Part shown: positions 17,858 to 26,878 of the stretch, piece by piece
Position numbering within the stretch: position 1 is the first letter of the stretch
Layout of the letters: each line of letters begins with the position of its first letter
Source of the DNA: Methyloligella sp050110875
GTDB taxonomy: Bacteria > Pseudomonadota > Alphaproteobacteria > Rhizobiales > Methyloligellaceae
Reading direction: 5' to 3'
Length of the DNA stretch: 64,000 nt
NCBI GenBank assembly: GCA_050110875.1
Contig: CP188828.1
Location: 1,984,001-2,048,000, forward strand
Notes under the pieces: model-generated
Told to the model about the DNA's origin: nothing
Databases searched by the model: none
The model's input: the letters and a program-made list of their open reading frames with translations, nothing else
Translations under genes and position numbers: made by a program

Positions 17858-18284
17858 GGCGCCTAGGAAAAAGACCCATCGAAATTAGGAAGGTAACCTG
17901 GAGCTTCGGAAAACCCGACAATCAGGGTCCCTTTCGGAGACTGGACGTCACGCCGGGAATCGATTGCCGAGCCTCGCTGGCCCCGGCAGTCGTATCGGTC
18001 GTGATCCGTCACGTGAGCTCCCCAAATTCAACCCCGGAAGCGGCGCGAAAAAAGGCAATAACCGCCTAAGCCTTGTGCACCCTGCTTTCCGTCACCCCGC
18101 TCTCAACCCGCGGAGCGTCTCATCTCGATCTGTTTCTTGCATTGGTCGATTGCTGTTGTCCACCTTCACGAAACGGTCAAATTGGCGCATCTCGACGCAC
18201 CCCAATGGGGGTATAGGCTGGGTGAAAACCAAGGCCGACGATCCCCGTGCATATCGAGTCGCGGCCAACCAGGGAGGATGGCTT
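17858..18284. other. Divergent intergenic region between petA and hemF
   Basis: This 427-base region has no convincing gene. It should hold the promoters of petABC (leftward) and hemF (rightward). I looked for an FNR/FixK box (TTGAT-N4-ATCAA) and did not find one. The only symmetric element is weak, ATTGG and CCAAT 16 bases apart around 18181-18206. The hemF ribosome binding site AGGGAGG lies at 18271-18277. Confidence 0.5.
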
Positions 18285-19205
18285 ATGTCTGAGCAGGTTA
18301 GCGGAAACCGGCCCGTTCCGGCGGCCGAGTTGGAGGAGCGGAAAACACGGGCCAGCGAATGGTTCGGCAAGCTTCGCGATACCGCTTGCGCCGCCCTGGA
18401 GGCCATCGAGGCGGAGGCGGACGGCCTGCCCGGAACGGAAGGAAAAACGCCCGGCAGCTTTACCCGAAAAGCCTGGACGCGCGAGAATCACGACGGCGCC
18501 GATGGCGGCGGCGGGATGATGTCCACCCTCACCGGCCGCATCTTCGAGAAGATCGGCCTGCACACCTCGACCGTCCACGGCACCTTCTCGCCGGAATTCG
18601 CCCAGCACGTGCCCGGCGCCGAGGAGGATCCGCGCTTCTGGGCCTCCGGCGTCTCCTTCATCGCCCACCCGCTGAACCCCAACGTCCCCACCGCCCATAT
18701 GAACACCCGCATGGTGGTGACCACGAAAGGCTGGTTCGGTGGCGGCGGCGACCTCACCCCCGTTCTCGACCGGCGTCGCAACCAGAAAGACAAAGATTCC
18801 AAGGACTTCCACGCGGCCATGCGGGCCGCCTGCGAGGCTTCGCCTTCCGGCGATTACCCCCGCTTCAAGGAATGGTGCGACGAGTATTTCTACCTGCCCC
18901 ACCGAAACGAGCCCCGGGGCATCGGCGGCATCTTCTACGACTATCTGGATACCGGCGATTGGGAGGAGGATTTCGCCTTCACCCAAGGCGTGGGCAAGGC
19001 CTTCTACGACATCTACGCCGACATCGTCCGCCGCAACATGGATAAGCCCTGGGAAGAGGCCGACCGGGAAGAGCAGCTGATCCGCCGCGGCCGCTATGTG
19101 GAGTTCAACCTCCTCTACGACCGGGGCACCATCTTCGGCCTCAAGACCGGCGGCAACGTGGAGTCGATCCTCTCGTCCCTGCCGCCCCTGGTGCGCTGGC
19201 CTTAG
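18285..19205 (+). CDS. hemF: Oxygen-dependent coproporphyrinogen III oxidase
   Basis: A 306-residue enzyme that converts coproporphyrinogen III to protoporphyrinogen IX with molecular oxygen. Typical motifs are STVHGTFSPEF, SFIAHPLNPNVPTAHMNTRM, GWFGGGGDLTPVL and RGRYVEFNLLYDRGTIFGLK near the C terminus. The reading frame is open back to 17964, but the ATG at 18285 follows AGGGAGG with seven-base spacing and matches the family's start, so I chose it. Divergent from petABC, whose products carry heme. The oxygen-independent HemN is not in the window. Confidence 0.95.
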   Translation: MSEQVSGNRPVPAAELEERKTRASEWFGKLRDTACAALEAIEAEADGLPGTEGKTPGSFTRKAWTRENHDGADGGGGMMSTLTGRIFEKIGLHTSTVHGTFSPEFAQHVPGAEEDPRFWASGVSFIAHPLNPNVPTAHMNTRMVVTTKGWFGGGGDLTPVLDRRRNQKDKDSKDFHAAMRAACEASPSGDYPRFKEWCDEYFYLPHRNEPRGIGGIFYDYLDTGDWEEDFAFTQGVGKAFYDIYADIVRRNMDKPWEEADREEQLIRRGRYVEFNLLYDRGTIFGLKTGGNVESILSSLPPLVRWP

Positions 19206-19230
19206 ACCATTAGAGGGCGTTTCGCGACCC

Positions 19231-19419
19231 CTACCCCCGGATCCCGGCATACATAACCGGGAGATCCTCCGGCAGGGTGGGCTGCACGGCCAGGAGCTTG
19301 GTGCTCGCGGCCCGCAGAAGCGAGACGCCGAGGTCCGGATTCTGAACGAGAAGAGCGCCCGCGATCAGCAGCAAGCCCAGCGCGATCCAGATCGCGACCC
19401 ATGCTCTCCCCCGTCCCAT
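19231..19419 (-). CDS. Small single-pass membrane protein, unknown function
   Basis: A 62-residue peptide with one hydrophobic helix at about residues 7-24 (WVAIWIALGLLLIAGALL) and a soluble C-terminal part containing TLPEDLPVMYAG. The ATG follows GGAGGGTTAA, a strong ribosome binding site, which is the main reason to believe the gene. It is convergent with hemF, 25 bases away. I do not recognise a family, and no function can be inferred. Confidence 0.55.
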   Translation of the reverse strand: MGRGRAWVAIWIALGLLLIAGALLVQNPDLGVSLLRAASTKLLAVQPTLPEDLPVMYAGIRG

Positions 19420-19819
19420 TTAACCCTCCGTCTTTCGGCGCGGCGCGCGTCATGCGCAGCCATGCCTGGAGGTCTAGGCGGGGGCGGCTGAACCCAATCT
19501 GAGACAGTTGTTAATCTCTCGTTTAGATTTGCCGGCCGGCGGAGGATGGCGGGGCGGCGTTAACCCTCCGCTAACCGTGCCAAAATACGGCCACGATATT
19601 GCCGCTTGCCAACCTGTCGCACCTAGCGCAAAGTCTTACATACCGGGCGCCCACGGAGACTATTGCGAGGCTTTGGGCGCGGACTTGGACGACGGCAAAG
19701 TGACGATCGGCCTGACCAGAAGAGCACGACCCTTTCCCGACATTTCAAGACGCCGACGATTCCGCCTTTGCGGATCGAGGGGCCCGTTTGTGTAAACTTC
19801 TACGGGAAAGGATCCCAAC
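19420..19819. other. Intergenic region and probable long leader of cspA
   Basis: A 400-base stretch between the small leftward gene and cspA. No gene is supported; the reading frames in it lack family features and ribosome binding sites. Cold-shock genes often have long structured 5' leaders, so part of this region may be transcribed with cspA. No promoter could be placed with confidence. Confidence 0.4.
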
Positions 19820-20035
19820 ATGACCCGTGTCAATGGCACTGTGAAGTTCTTCAATCATTCGCGCGGCTTCGGCTTCATCGCACCGGAGGATGGCGGCAAG
19901 GACGTGTTCGTACATGCCTCCGCTCTGGAGCGCTCCGGCATTCCGCCGCTCAACGAAGGCGACAAGGTCTCCTTCGAGATCGAGGACGACCGCCGCGGCC
20001 GTGGCAAACAGGCCGCCAACCTGCAGCTCGGCTAA
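19820..20035 (+). CDS. cspA: Cold-shock domain protein (CspA family)
   Basis: A 71-residue single-stranded RNA/DNA-binding protein made of one cold-shock domain. NGTVKFFNHSRGFGFIAPEDG contains RNP1 (GFGFIA) and DVFVHASAL contains RNP2. The length is standard for the family. The ATG follows AAAGGATCCCAAC. A clear intrinsic terminator ends the transcript 28 bases after the stop. Alphaproteobacteria usually have several Csp paralogues with roles in cold, stationary phase or RNA chaperoning; which one this is cannot be told. Confidence 0.95.
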   Translation: MTRVNGTVKFFNHSRGFGFIAPEDGGKDVFVHASALERSGIPPLNEGDKVSFEIEDDRRGRGKQAANLQLG

Positions 20036-20062
20036 GCCTTTAGCCGACCACGAATTTTCCGG

Positions 20063-20096
20063 AACCGCCGGGTGTTTCTGCGCCCGGCGGTTTTTT
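20063..20096 (+). terminator. Intrinsic terminator of cspA
   Basis: A ten-pair stem (AACCGCCGGG at 20063-20072 with CCCGGCGGTT at 20083-20092) with a ten-base loop, running into a TTTTTT tract that starts at 20091. Confidence 0.9.
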
Positions 20097-20254
20097 ATTG
20101 CGCGGGGCCGGCGTGACTAATTTTCCGTTAATCGAGGGTTCAGCTAAGCGGCGCTATTTTGCCTTAAACCGCATCTAACAATCGCGGCTGCTGACCCCTT
20201 TTGGTGAATCGGCGCCTTCCCCCAAGCAACCGGCGCCGGACGAGGATTTGAGAG

Positions 20255-20659
20255 ATGATGAAGAAATTGAGCGCAGTTTTGGCCGCCGCGCTGATCGGCA
20301 TTACGGCGGTCTCCTATTCCGTCCCGGCCGCCGCCGGCGACCGTTACCATCGCCACGACCACGGTTACGATCGGGGTTATGAGCGCGGCTACCGGCACGG
20401 CAAGCACGTTTACAAGGACGATCACGGCGATGCGCTCGCCGCCGGCATCATCGGCCTTGGCCTGGGCGCCATGATCGGTAGCGCCGCGGCCTCGCCGCCG
20501 GCCGCGCCGCCGCCCCCGGCCTATTACGGCCCGGTGGACTATTCGCCGCCGGCCTGGTCGCCCGATTGGTACGCCTATTGCTCCAGCAAATACCGGAGCT
20601 TCAACCCACGTACCGGCTATTTCATGGGATACGACGGGCGTCCCCATTTCTGCTACTAA
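20255..20659 (+). CDS. BA14K-like exported protein
   Basis: A 134-residue secreted or envelope protein. A signal peptide is visible at residues 1-28 (cleavage near PAAAG). A His/Tyr/Gly-rich stretch follows (HRHDHGYDRGYERGYRHGKH), then a hydrophobic Gly/Ala segment, a Pro-rich linker, and a C-terminal block WYAYCSSKYRSFNPRTGYFM ending in HFCY. That C-terminal motif with two cysteines is characteristic of the BA14K family of Rhizobiales (in Brucella an immunoreactive, lectin-like protein). The histidine run could bind metal (inference). Tandem ATGs at 20255 and 20258 are both possible starts. It is monocistronic, with a terminator just after. Confidence 0.85.
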   Translation: MMKKLSAVLAAALIGITAVSYSVPAAAGDRYHRHDHGYDRGYERGYRHGKHVYKDDHGDALAAGIIGLGLGAMIGSAAASPPAAPPPPAYYGPVDYSPPAWSPDWYAYCSSKYRSFNPRTGYFMGYDGRPHFCY

Positions 20660-20691
20660 GCGCTAGATCTTACCGATCGTTAGGTCTTTCA

Positions 20692-20721
20692 GGGCTCGCC
20701 GGCTTCCGGCGGGCCCTTTTT
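20692..20721 (+). terminator. Intrinsic terminator after the BA14K-like gene
   Basis: The stem GGGCTCGCCGG (20692-20702) pairs with CCGGCGGGCCC (20706-20716), with one G-T pair and a three-base loop, followed by TTTTT. Confidence 0.85.
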
Positions 20722-20971
20722 CGCGTCAGCCGGAGACGATGTTGACGCGACATTTACCCCTGGGACATTTCGCTTTTGGGCGGAGTGAATTTGAAACTTG
20801 CGCCCGTTTGAGCAGTTTCGCAGAATTATTGCGCAAAAGAGTCGTGTTACAGGGTGCCGGCCTTTCGCGCAGGCTAAGGCAACGATTACGGTGGCGTCAG
20901 CAATAGGGTGGAACCAACCGCCCGTGGCAAGAAGGCCCTGATGCCGCCTTCTGGAGGACAGGGGCCAGCAA
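20722..20971. other. Upstream region of the desaturase gene
   Basis: About 250 bases without a supported gene between the BA14K terminator and the desaturase start. It is locally AT-richer around 20785-20850, where a promoter is likely, but no -35/-10 pair with good spacing stands out. GGAGGACAGGGG upstream of the ATG at 20972 contains the ribosome binding site. Confidence 0.4.
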
Positions 20972-21964
20972 ATGACGACGGAAGTGAACTATGTTGATGG
21001 CATCCCGCGGGGCGATGAAGCACCGCGGGACCGTGCCGATCCGAAAACGGAGCGCGAAGCGCTGGGCTTGATCAAGCCGTATCAAGGCATGGTCGCTTGG
21101 CCGACCGTCTTTCTCGCCTTGGGCATCGTGACCGCCTTCGCCACGGTGGTCACCCTCGGGACGATGGGGATCATCCCGCTCTGGCTCGGGCTCATCCTCA
21201 ACACGTTCATTCTCTACGCGGACCAGACGCCGCTCCACGAGGCCTGCCACGGCAATATCGCCGGCAAGGATTCCCGTTGGGTCTGGCTAAATCACCTGGT
21301 CGGCTATGTCTGCGGCACCATCCTGCTGCACGAGTACAAATCCTTCCGGCACATGCATCTGGCGCATCACCGGGAAACCAACAACCCGGATCTGGATCCG
21401 GACCATTGGGTCGACGTGAAGGGCTTCTGGAACGTGCTGTTCCGCTGCCTGACCATCGTCCCCTGGTATCACCACTATTTCTGGAAATATATCGCCTTCA
21501 AACCGCATATTCCGGGCATGCGGCCGCTCGCCATACACATCATGGTGATGCACATGCTCTATTACGGCTCCATCATCGCCTTGTGCTATTTTGGCTATTG
21601 GCGAGAGGTCCTCATGCTGTGGGTCTTCCCCCATATTCTGGGCTCGGCGCTGATCATCTATTTCTTCGCCTATATTCCCCATCAGCCCCATGTGGCCAAG
21701 GAGCGGTATCGCGACACCAACGTGTTCCTGTTCAAGGGCCGGCTGAAAGAGCCGCTCCTCAACTGGCTCTACTTCTTCCAGAACTTCCACCTGATCCACC
21801 ACCTCTTCCCGCGCATTCCCTTCTATCACTACAGGGAGGCGTTCAAGGATTTGAGGCCGGTGCTGGAACGGGAGAAGGCACGCATTCGCGAGTTCGGCGA
21901 CGACTATCATCCCGACGCCATCGGGGAGATCGGCGACGAGCCGACGGCCCATCAGTCGAGCTGA
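20972..21964 (+). CDS. Fatty acid desaturase family membrane protein
   Basis: A 330-residue di-iron membrane enzyme of the fatty acid desaturase/hydroxylase superfamily. The three histidine boxes are present: HEACH, HMHLAHH and HLIHH (in FFQNFHLIHHLFPRIPFYHY), with about four to six transmembrane segments between them. The family introduces double bonds or hydroxyl groups into acyl chains, and includes carotenoid hydroxylases and ketolases. The boxes alone do not separate lipid from carotenoid substrates. It stands alone between two intrinsic terminators, with no carotenoid or lipid gene nearby. I favour an acyl-lipid desaturase with modest confidence. Confidence 0.85.
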   Translation: MTTEVNYVDGIPRGDEAPRDRADPKTEREALGLIKPYQGMVAWPTVFLALGIVTAFATVVTLGTMGIIPLWLGLILNTFILYADQTPLHEACHGNIAGKDSRWVWLNHLVGYVCGTILLHEYKSFRHMHLAHHRETNNPDLDPDHWVDVKGFWNVLFRCLTIVPWYHHYFWKYIAFKPHIPGMRPLAIHIMVMHMLYYGSIIALCYFGYWREVLMLWVFPHILGSALIIYFFAYIPHQPHVAKERYRDTNVFLFKGRLKEPLLNWLYFFQNFHLIHHLFPRIPFYHYREAFKDLRPVLEREKARIREFGDDYHPDAIGEIGDEPTAHQSS

Positions 21965-22010
21965 AGAATCGCTCGAACGCCGGCCTGCAAGCCGACGAGG
22001 ACGAAAACGG

Positions 22011-22040
22011 AAAATGGGCGTCCCAAGGGGCGCCCATTTT
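22011..22040 (+). terminator. Intrinsic terminator after the desaturase gene
   Basis: A perfect ten-pair stem, AAAATGGGCG (22011-22020) with CGCCCATTTT (22031-22040), and a ten-base loop. The A and T tracts on both sides would allow termination in either direction. Confidence 0.9.
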
Positions 22041-22221
22041 CGTTGGCGCATCGAATCCGCAAGAGCTGCCCCGTATCGCCTCCAAACCCTGGACGGGAAA
22101 GATTGGTAGGGGATATCGGGAAAACGTCGCAGGCCAGGCGTGGAATGGCTTTTATTTCAATGTGATAGAGCGATGCCTACCCTAGCCGGAGAGTGAGGCC
22201 GTCTATTCCGAGGGGGGATCG

Positions 22222-25200
22222 ATGCGGCAATCGTTATCTCGCCGCTCTCCGAGCTTGCGCGTCGCAATCGTCTTAGGTCTGGTATTTGCGACCAGCCCCG
22301 CGATCGTCACGTCCGCGATGGCGCAATCCACGATTGTCACGAGCGACACGACGCTGGATGCCTCCGGAAATCCCTATAGCGGCATCCAGGTCGAGAACGG
22401 CGCCGAGCTGACCGGCACCGATCTGAACATCGAGCAAAGCTCGAACGGCACGGGCGTTCGCATCAGCGAAGGCAGCGCCGATTTGACCGGCGGCACCATC
22501 GAGCAATCCGGCACTGGAAAATACGTCGTCGGCGTGCGCGCCGATAACGGCACGGCATCGGTCCGCGACATGGCGATCACCATCGATGGCGGCGCCGATG
22601 CCGGCGGACTCTATACTTCCGTCCCAGGCGCTTCGATCGTCGCCGAGAACGTCACGATCGACCTCACCGCCACCGGCGCGACCGGCGGCGAGCCTGCCGC
22701 CGCCCTCAAGGGCCGAGAGGGGCTGATCACCTCGACGAACGGTCACTACACCGTCCGTGGCGATATCGCCTATGGCATCCTGGGCAATGGCGGGAGCGGC
22801 AACGGCAAGGTCGTCAGCACCGGCGATACGGTCGAGACATTCGGAGAATTGGGCAACGGCGTCTTCGCCTATTCCGCCGCGACCGGATCCGGCGAGGTCG
22901 AGTTCATCGGCGGCTCCGTCACCACCCATGGCGACGAAGCCAAGGGGCTCTACACCTACGGGCCCCATGCCCTGCTCACGGCATCGGACGACGCGACCGT
23001 CACCACCCATGGTGACGAAGCCGTCGGCGCCCTCGCCCGCATCGATTCGCAGATCGATCTCACCGATGTCGACATCACCACCTGGGGCGAGCACGCTTAC
23101 GGCATTCAAGCCGAGACCGGCGGTGCCGTCACCGGCCAGAACGTCGATATCGTGACCAACGGCATTCGCGGCTACGGCGCCTACGCCACCGCCTCGGGCG
23201 GCGAGACGGCCTCGATCGATTTGACCGGCGGCTCGATCACCAACGCCAACACCAAAGGTCAAGGCACCCAGGACGGCGACGGCTCGCGAGCTTATGCGGT
23301 CTTCGCCGAGGGCGACGGCGCGCGCGTCACGACCGACGGCACCACCATCCACACTCTCGGACAGCGTGCCTATGGCGCCTATTCCATCGACGGCGGCACG
23401 GTCGAGCTGACCGACGGCTCGATCAGGACCGAGGGCTTCATGGCTTACGGCGTCTATGCCTCCGGCGCGGGCTCCACGGTCACGACGAACAATGTCGACA
23501 TCACCACGACCGGCCAGGTCGGCGATGCGGCCTGGGCCTATGCGGGCGGACGCACCACGCTGAATGGCGGCACCCTCCGCGTGCTCGGCGAACCCAACCC
23601 GAACCCGTCCCACGAGACCGCCAACGGCCTGGTCGCCCTCGGCGGGACGAACGGCGTCAATGATGGGGTGATCGTCGCGAACGGCGTCACCATCGTCACC
23701 GAAGGCACCGATAGCCGAGGCGTCTTGGCCGGCGATCTGGTCGGGTCGGATCAGACTTCTGGCACTGTCGAGCTGCACGACACCAGCATCACCGTCCGCG
23801 GCCGGAACGCCGATATCGCCCATGTCAAATACGGCAGCACCTTCATCGCGCAAGGATCGTCCCTCGTCTCCCGGCACGGCGTCGGCGTGCGCATGACCGA
23901 CAACGCGACGGTCTCGCTCAGCGGCACGCGCATCCAGACCGCCGGCCCAACCTTCGTTTCCGACTTCACCCAATCCGGTCAGCGCCAGACCGTCACGGTG
24001 GGCAAGGGCAGCGTCGCGACCGTCAACAACGGCACCCTTCTCCAGGTGAACCGCGAGACCGCCGGCCAGGACGGCCAAGTCCAGCTCACCCTGAAGAACG
24101 GCTCCACCACCCGAGGCGACATCGTCGATACCGATCCGAAAAGCAGCGGCGGCTATACGGATGTGCTCGTCGAGGCGAACGCCGACTGGACGGGCAATAT
24201 TTTCGGGGTGCGCAATTTCGTCAGCCAAGGCGGCTCGGATATCGAGTTCGACGACGATTTCGTCCTCAACGGCAACCTCGCCGGCAACGGCTCATCCTAC
24301 ACCTTCAGCCAGCAGGGCGGTACCATCAACGGAAATGTCGACCTGAACAACGGCTCCACCACCACGGGCGGCTCGATCCGGAACCGGGTGATCGTGAACG
24401 GCAATGTCGGCGTCGATTCGACCTCGACCCTCGGCGGCAATTGGCGCATCGGCGGCGATCTGGACAATGCCGGAACGATCACGCCGGGAAACTCCATCGG
24501 CGTGGTGAGCGTCGGTGGCGATCTCACACTGAGCCCCAGCGCCGTCTACAACGTCGAAGTGGATGGCCAAGGACGCTCAGACCTGATCGAGGTGGGCGGC
24601 ACGGCGAGCCTCGCCGGCCGGGTGGCCGTGACGCCGCTCGGCGGCTATCTGCTCGACACGCCCTATACCATTCTGACGGCATCGAGCCTCGGCGGCACGC
24701 GGTTCGACAGCGTGATATGGAATGGCAACAGCGTCTTCGTAACACCCGAGCTCAGCTATGGCGCCACCAACGTCGCCTTGACCCTGAGCCGCACGGATGT
24801 GGCATTCGCCTCGGTGGCGAACACCCGGAATCAGCGCAGCACGGCCCGCGCGCTCGACAGCTTGGCGCTCGATCACGCCGTGATCCAGCCCCTAGCCTTC
24901 CTGGCGCCATCCGATGCACGTAAGGCCTTCGACAGCCTGTCCGGCGAAATCAGCGCCTCGGTGCAGACGACGCTTATCGACGACAGCCGCTTCGTCCGCA
25001 ACGCAGCGTTGAACCGGCTCCAAGCGTCGTTCGACGAAACCGTCACGCCCGATATGCCGGGCATGAATTATCTGGGCCACGCGGCGCCCAACGGCATCAC
25101 AGCTTGGGGCCAGGGCTACGGCTCTTGGGGCTCGTGGGACGGCAGCACCAACACCGCCTCTCTCGATCGCTCCATCGGCGGCTTCGTCGTCGGCCTGGAC

Positions 25201-25917
25201 GGCGCGGTCGCACCGAACACCCGCCTAGGTATTCTCGCCGGACACGCAAACAGTTCGGTGGACGCCGGTGCGCGGTTTTCGAACGCCGATATCGACACGA
25301 CAAATCTCGGCATCTATGGCGGCACCCGGCTGAACGGCTTCAATCTTCGCGGTGGCCTCGCCTATGCATGGTACGGCATCGACACGGACCGTACCGTCGC
25401 CTTCCCGGGATATTCGGAGTCTCTCAGCGCCGATTACGACGCCGATAGCCTGCAGGCCTTCGGCGAGGCGGGCTATCGCATCGAAACCATGCCGGCGAAT
25501 CTCGAGCCGTTCGTCGGATTGGCCCATATCAATCTCGATACCGACAGCTTCAAGGAAAGCGGCGGCGCGGCAGCACTACAGGGCTCCGGCGCATCCTCCG
25601 ACACGACCTTCACCACGGTCGGTCTTCGGGCCTCGAGCGACAACCTGATCCAAACCATGCCGCTTACGGCGCGGGGGATGATCGGCTGGCGCCACGCCTT
25701 CGGCGATACCGACCCGTCCATGCTGTTCGCCTTCACCGGCGGCAGCTCGGCCTTCGAAGTGGTCGGCGTCCCGCTTTCGGAAGACGCGCTGGTGCTCGAG
25801 GCCGGTCTCGACCTGGCGGTCGGCAGCATGACCACGGTCAGCGTGAGCTATTCCGGCCAGATGGGAGAGGATTCCGACGATCACGGGGTCCAAGGGGACC
25901 TGACCCTGCGCTTCTGA
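22222..25917 (+). CDS. Autotransporter outer-membrane beta-barrel protein with beta-helix passenger
   Basis: A 1231-residue type Va secretion protein. A signal peptide covers about residues 1-34 (ending near AMAQS). The passenger, to about residue 940, is rich in Gly, Thr, Asp and Ser and built from imperfect repeats of about 40 residues with motifs such as VTTHGDEAxGxLA, ITTWGEHAYGIQA, IHTLGQRAYGAYS and IRTEGFMAYGVYA, as in pertactin-like beta helices. A TPGNSIGVVSVGGDLTLSP segment near residue 760 resembles the autochaperone junction. From about residue 956 to the C-terminal phenylalanine (DLTLRF) is the membrane beta-barrel. A good ribosome binding site (GAGGGGGG) precedes the ATG. No protease or lipase motif was seen, so adhesion or surface structure is the likeliest role. 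Confidence 0.93.
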   Translation: MRQSLSRRSPSLRVAIVLGLVFATSPAIVTSAMAQSTIVTSDTTLDASGNPYSGIQVENGAELTGTDLNIEQSSNGTGVRISEGSADLTGGTIEQSGTGKYVVGVRADNGTASVRDMAITIDGGADAGGLYTSVPGASIVAENVTIDLTATGATGGEPAAALKGREGLITSTNGHYTVRGDIAYGILGNGGSGNGKVVSTGDTVETFGELGNGVFAYSAATGSGEVEFIGGSVTTHGDEAKGLYTYGPHALLTASDDATVTTHGDEAVGALARIDSQIDLTDVDITTWGEHAYGIQAETGGAVTGQNVDIVTNGIRGYGAYATASGGETASIDLTGGSITNANTKGQGTQDGDGSRAYAVFAEGDGARVTTDGTTIHTLGQRAYGAYSIDGGTVELTDGSIRTEGFMAYGVYASGAGSTVTTNNVDITTTGQVGDAAWAYAGGRTTLNGGTLRVLGEPNPNPSHETANGLVALGGTNGVNDGVIVANGVTIVTEGTDSRGVLAGDLVGSDQTSGTVELHDTSITVRGRNADIAHVKYGSTFIAQGSSLVSRHGVGVRMTDNATVSLSGTRIQTAGPTFVSDFTQSGQRQTVTVGKGSVATVNNGTLLQVNRETAGQDGQVQLTLKNGSTTRGDIVDTDPKSSGGYTDVLVEANADWTGNIFGVRNFVSQGGSDIEFDDDFVLNGNLAGNGSSYTFSQQGGTINGNVDLNNGSTTTGGSIRNRVIVNGNVGVDSTSTLGGNWRIGGDLDNAGTITPGNSIGVVSVGGDLTLSPSAVYNVEVDGQGRSDLIEVGGTASLAGRVAVTPLGGYLLDTPYTILTASSLGGTRFDSVIWNGNSVFVTPELSYGATNVALTLSRTDVAFASVANTRNQRSTARALDSLALDHAVIQPLAFLAPSDARKAFDSLSGEISASVQTTLIDDSRFVRNAALNRLQASFDETVTPDMPGMNYLGHAAPNGITAWGQGYGSWGSWDGSTNTASLDRSIGGFVVGLDGAVAPNTRLGILAGHANSSVDAGARFSNADIDTTNLGIYGGTRLNGFNLRGGLAYAWYGIDTDRTVAFPGYSESLSADYDADSLQAFGEAGYRIETMPANLEPFVGLAHINLDTDSFKESGGAAALQGSGASSDTTFTTVGLRASSDNLIQTMPLTARGMIGWRHAFGDTDPSMLFAFTGGSSAFEVVGVPLSEDALVLEAGLDLAVGSMTTVSVSYSGQMGEDSDDHGVQGDLTLRF

Positions 25918-25923
25918 GCGAAA

Positions 25924-26442
25924 TCAGAGCGCCTCTTTCTCCCCTGCCCCGCCTGAGCCGGTCTCGAATGTGAGGTCGGCCGGCGAGATCAGCACCGAGA
26001 ATTGCTGGCACCAGATCACCACGCTCGGGTAATCGCGCAAGTCGACGCCAGCGGGGATTTCGTATTTCTGGCTGCCCTCGAAAGCGCGCAACCGGCCGAG
26101 ATCCACATACATGGTGTCCTCGACATCCGCCTCGCTGCGAACCTTTTCCTTCGGTACGAGATAGACGTGATAATCGGGGCCCGGCCCGACCTGAAAATCC
26201 TTCTCCAGGAACAGGACCTGCGGATAGACGCTGACCTTGCCCTTTCCGTAATGCACCGGATCGGACGGGTTTGCGTGAACGAAGGTTCCTTCGGCCACCA
26301 GCTCGCTGGATTCTGCCGCCGTCAGCGTATCGGTGGCCGCAGGCGGTGGAAACAGATACGGAAAGACGAACAGCCCCGCCGCAAACCCGATAATGCCGCC
26401 GAGCAGAACGCCGACGATCAGCCCCTTTAGCCAATGCCACAT
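25924..26442 (-). CDS. Membrane-anchored DM13 domain protein
   Basis: A 172-residue protein with one N-terminal transmembrane helix (about residues 5-30) and an extracytoplasmic DM13 domain: GTFVHANPSDPVHYGKGKVS, FLEKDFQVGPGPDYHVYLVP, then YPSVVIWCQQFSVLISPADL. The single conserved cysteine in the WCQQF motif fits the proposal that DM13 domains take part in redox or electron transfer, but this is not proven for bacterial members. It is convergent with the autotransporter gene, six bases away. The last ten residues are acidic and probably unstructured. Confidence 0.85.
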   Translation of the reverse strand: MWHWLKGLIVGVLLGGIIGFAAGLFVFPYLFPPPAATDTLTAAESSELVAEGTFVHANPSDPVHYGKGKVSVYPQVLFLEKDFQVGPGPDYHVYLVPKEKVRSEADVEDTMYVDLGRLRAFEGSQKYEIPAGVDLRDYPSVVIWCQQFSVLISPADLTFETGSGGAGEKEAL

Positions 26443-26519
26443 GACAATGTTTCCCGATCCGAAATATCGGGAAAGACTGCCATGGGCCCGAAGGGAAGGC
26501 TAGCTGCGTGAGGGGCGGC

Positions 26520-26789
26520 TCAATGCAACCGGAGCTCGCCCCCGACGAAATCGAACTCCGCCGGCGAGATCAAGCGCCGGTGGGCGACCCGCACCCGGTA
26601 GAGCGGGCCCTCCAAATTCTCGTCCCAGAACGCCAGGAAATCCTTCAGCTTCGGAAAGCGCGGGGCCAAATCGTAATCCTGCCAGACATAGCTTTGCAGC
26701 AGATTGTTATGGTCCGGCAGGCGGTACAGGATTTCGGCGGTGGTGAGCGAAAACCCGGCGAGCTGGGAAACGAGCGCGTTGTCAGTCAT
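26520..26789 (-). CDS. usg: Usg family protein
   Basis: An 89-residue soluble protein matching the Usg-like family of alphaproteobacteria: LAGFSLTTAEILYRLPDHNN, LLQSYVWQDYDLAPRFPKL, FLAFWDENLEGPLYRVRVAH and a C-terminal RLISPAEFDF segment. The function is unknown; the name comes from position beside other genes in rhizobia. It is short, compact and rich in aromatic residues. Located upstream of the DM13 gene on the same strand (77-base gap) and divergent from groESL. Confidence 0.85.
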   Translation of the reverse strand: MTDNALVSQLAGFSLTTAEILYRLPDHNNLLQSYVWQDYDLAPRFPKLKDFLAFWDENLEGPLYRVRVAHRRLISPAEFDFVGGELRLH

Positions 26790-26878
26790 TCAAAACCCCT
26801 GCCTTTGGTTTTGTAAGACTCAAAATTAAATCGTTCCGCGCCGATTGTGTCTAGAATTTATTGAGATATTTCAGGCAT

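Noticed and set aside
17964..18284. In-frame extension of hemF
   Set aside because: No conserved residues precede MSEQVSG and the ribosome binding site is at 18271-18277.
20062..20090. GGAAC near the end of cspA as an EcfG promoter for the BA14K gene
   Set aside because: The bases belong to the cspA terminator stem and no CGTT follows at the right distance.
22273..24228. 651-residue open frame antisense to the autotransporter
   Set aside because: It has no family motif, and its composition is what the codon bias of the sense strand produces. A shadow frame.
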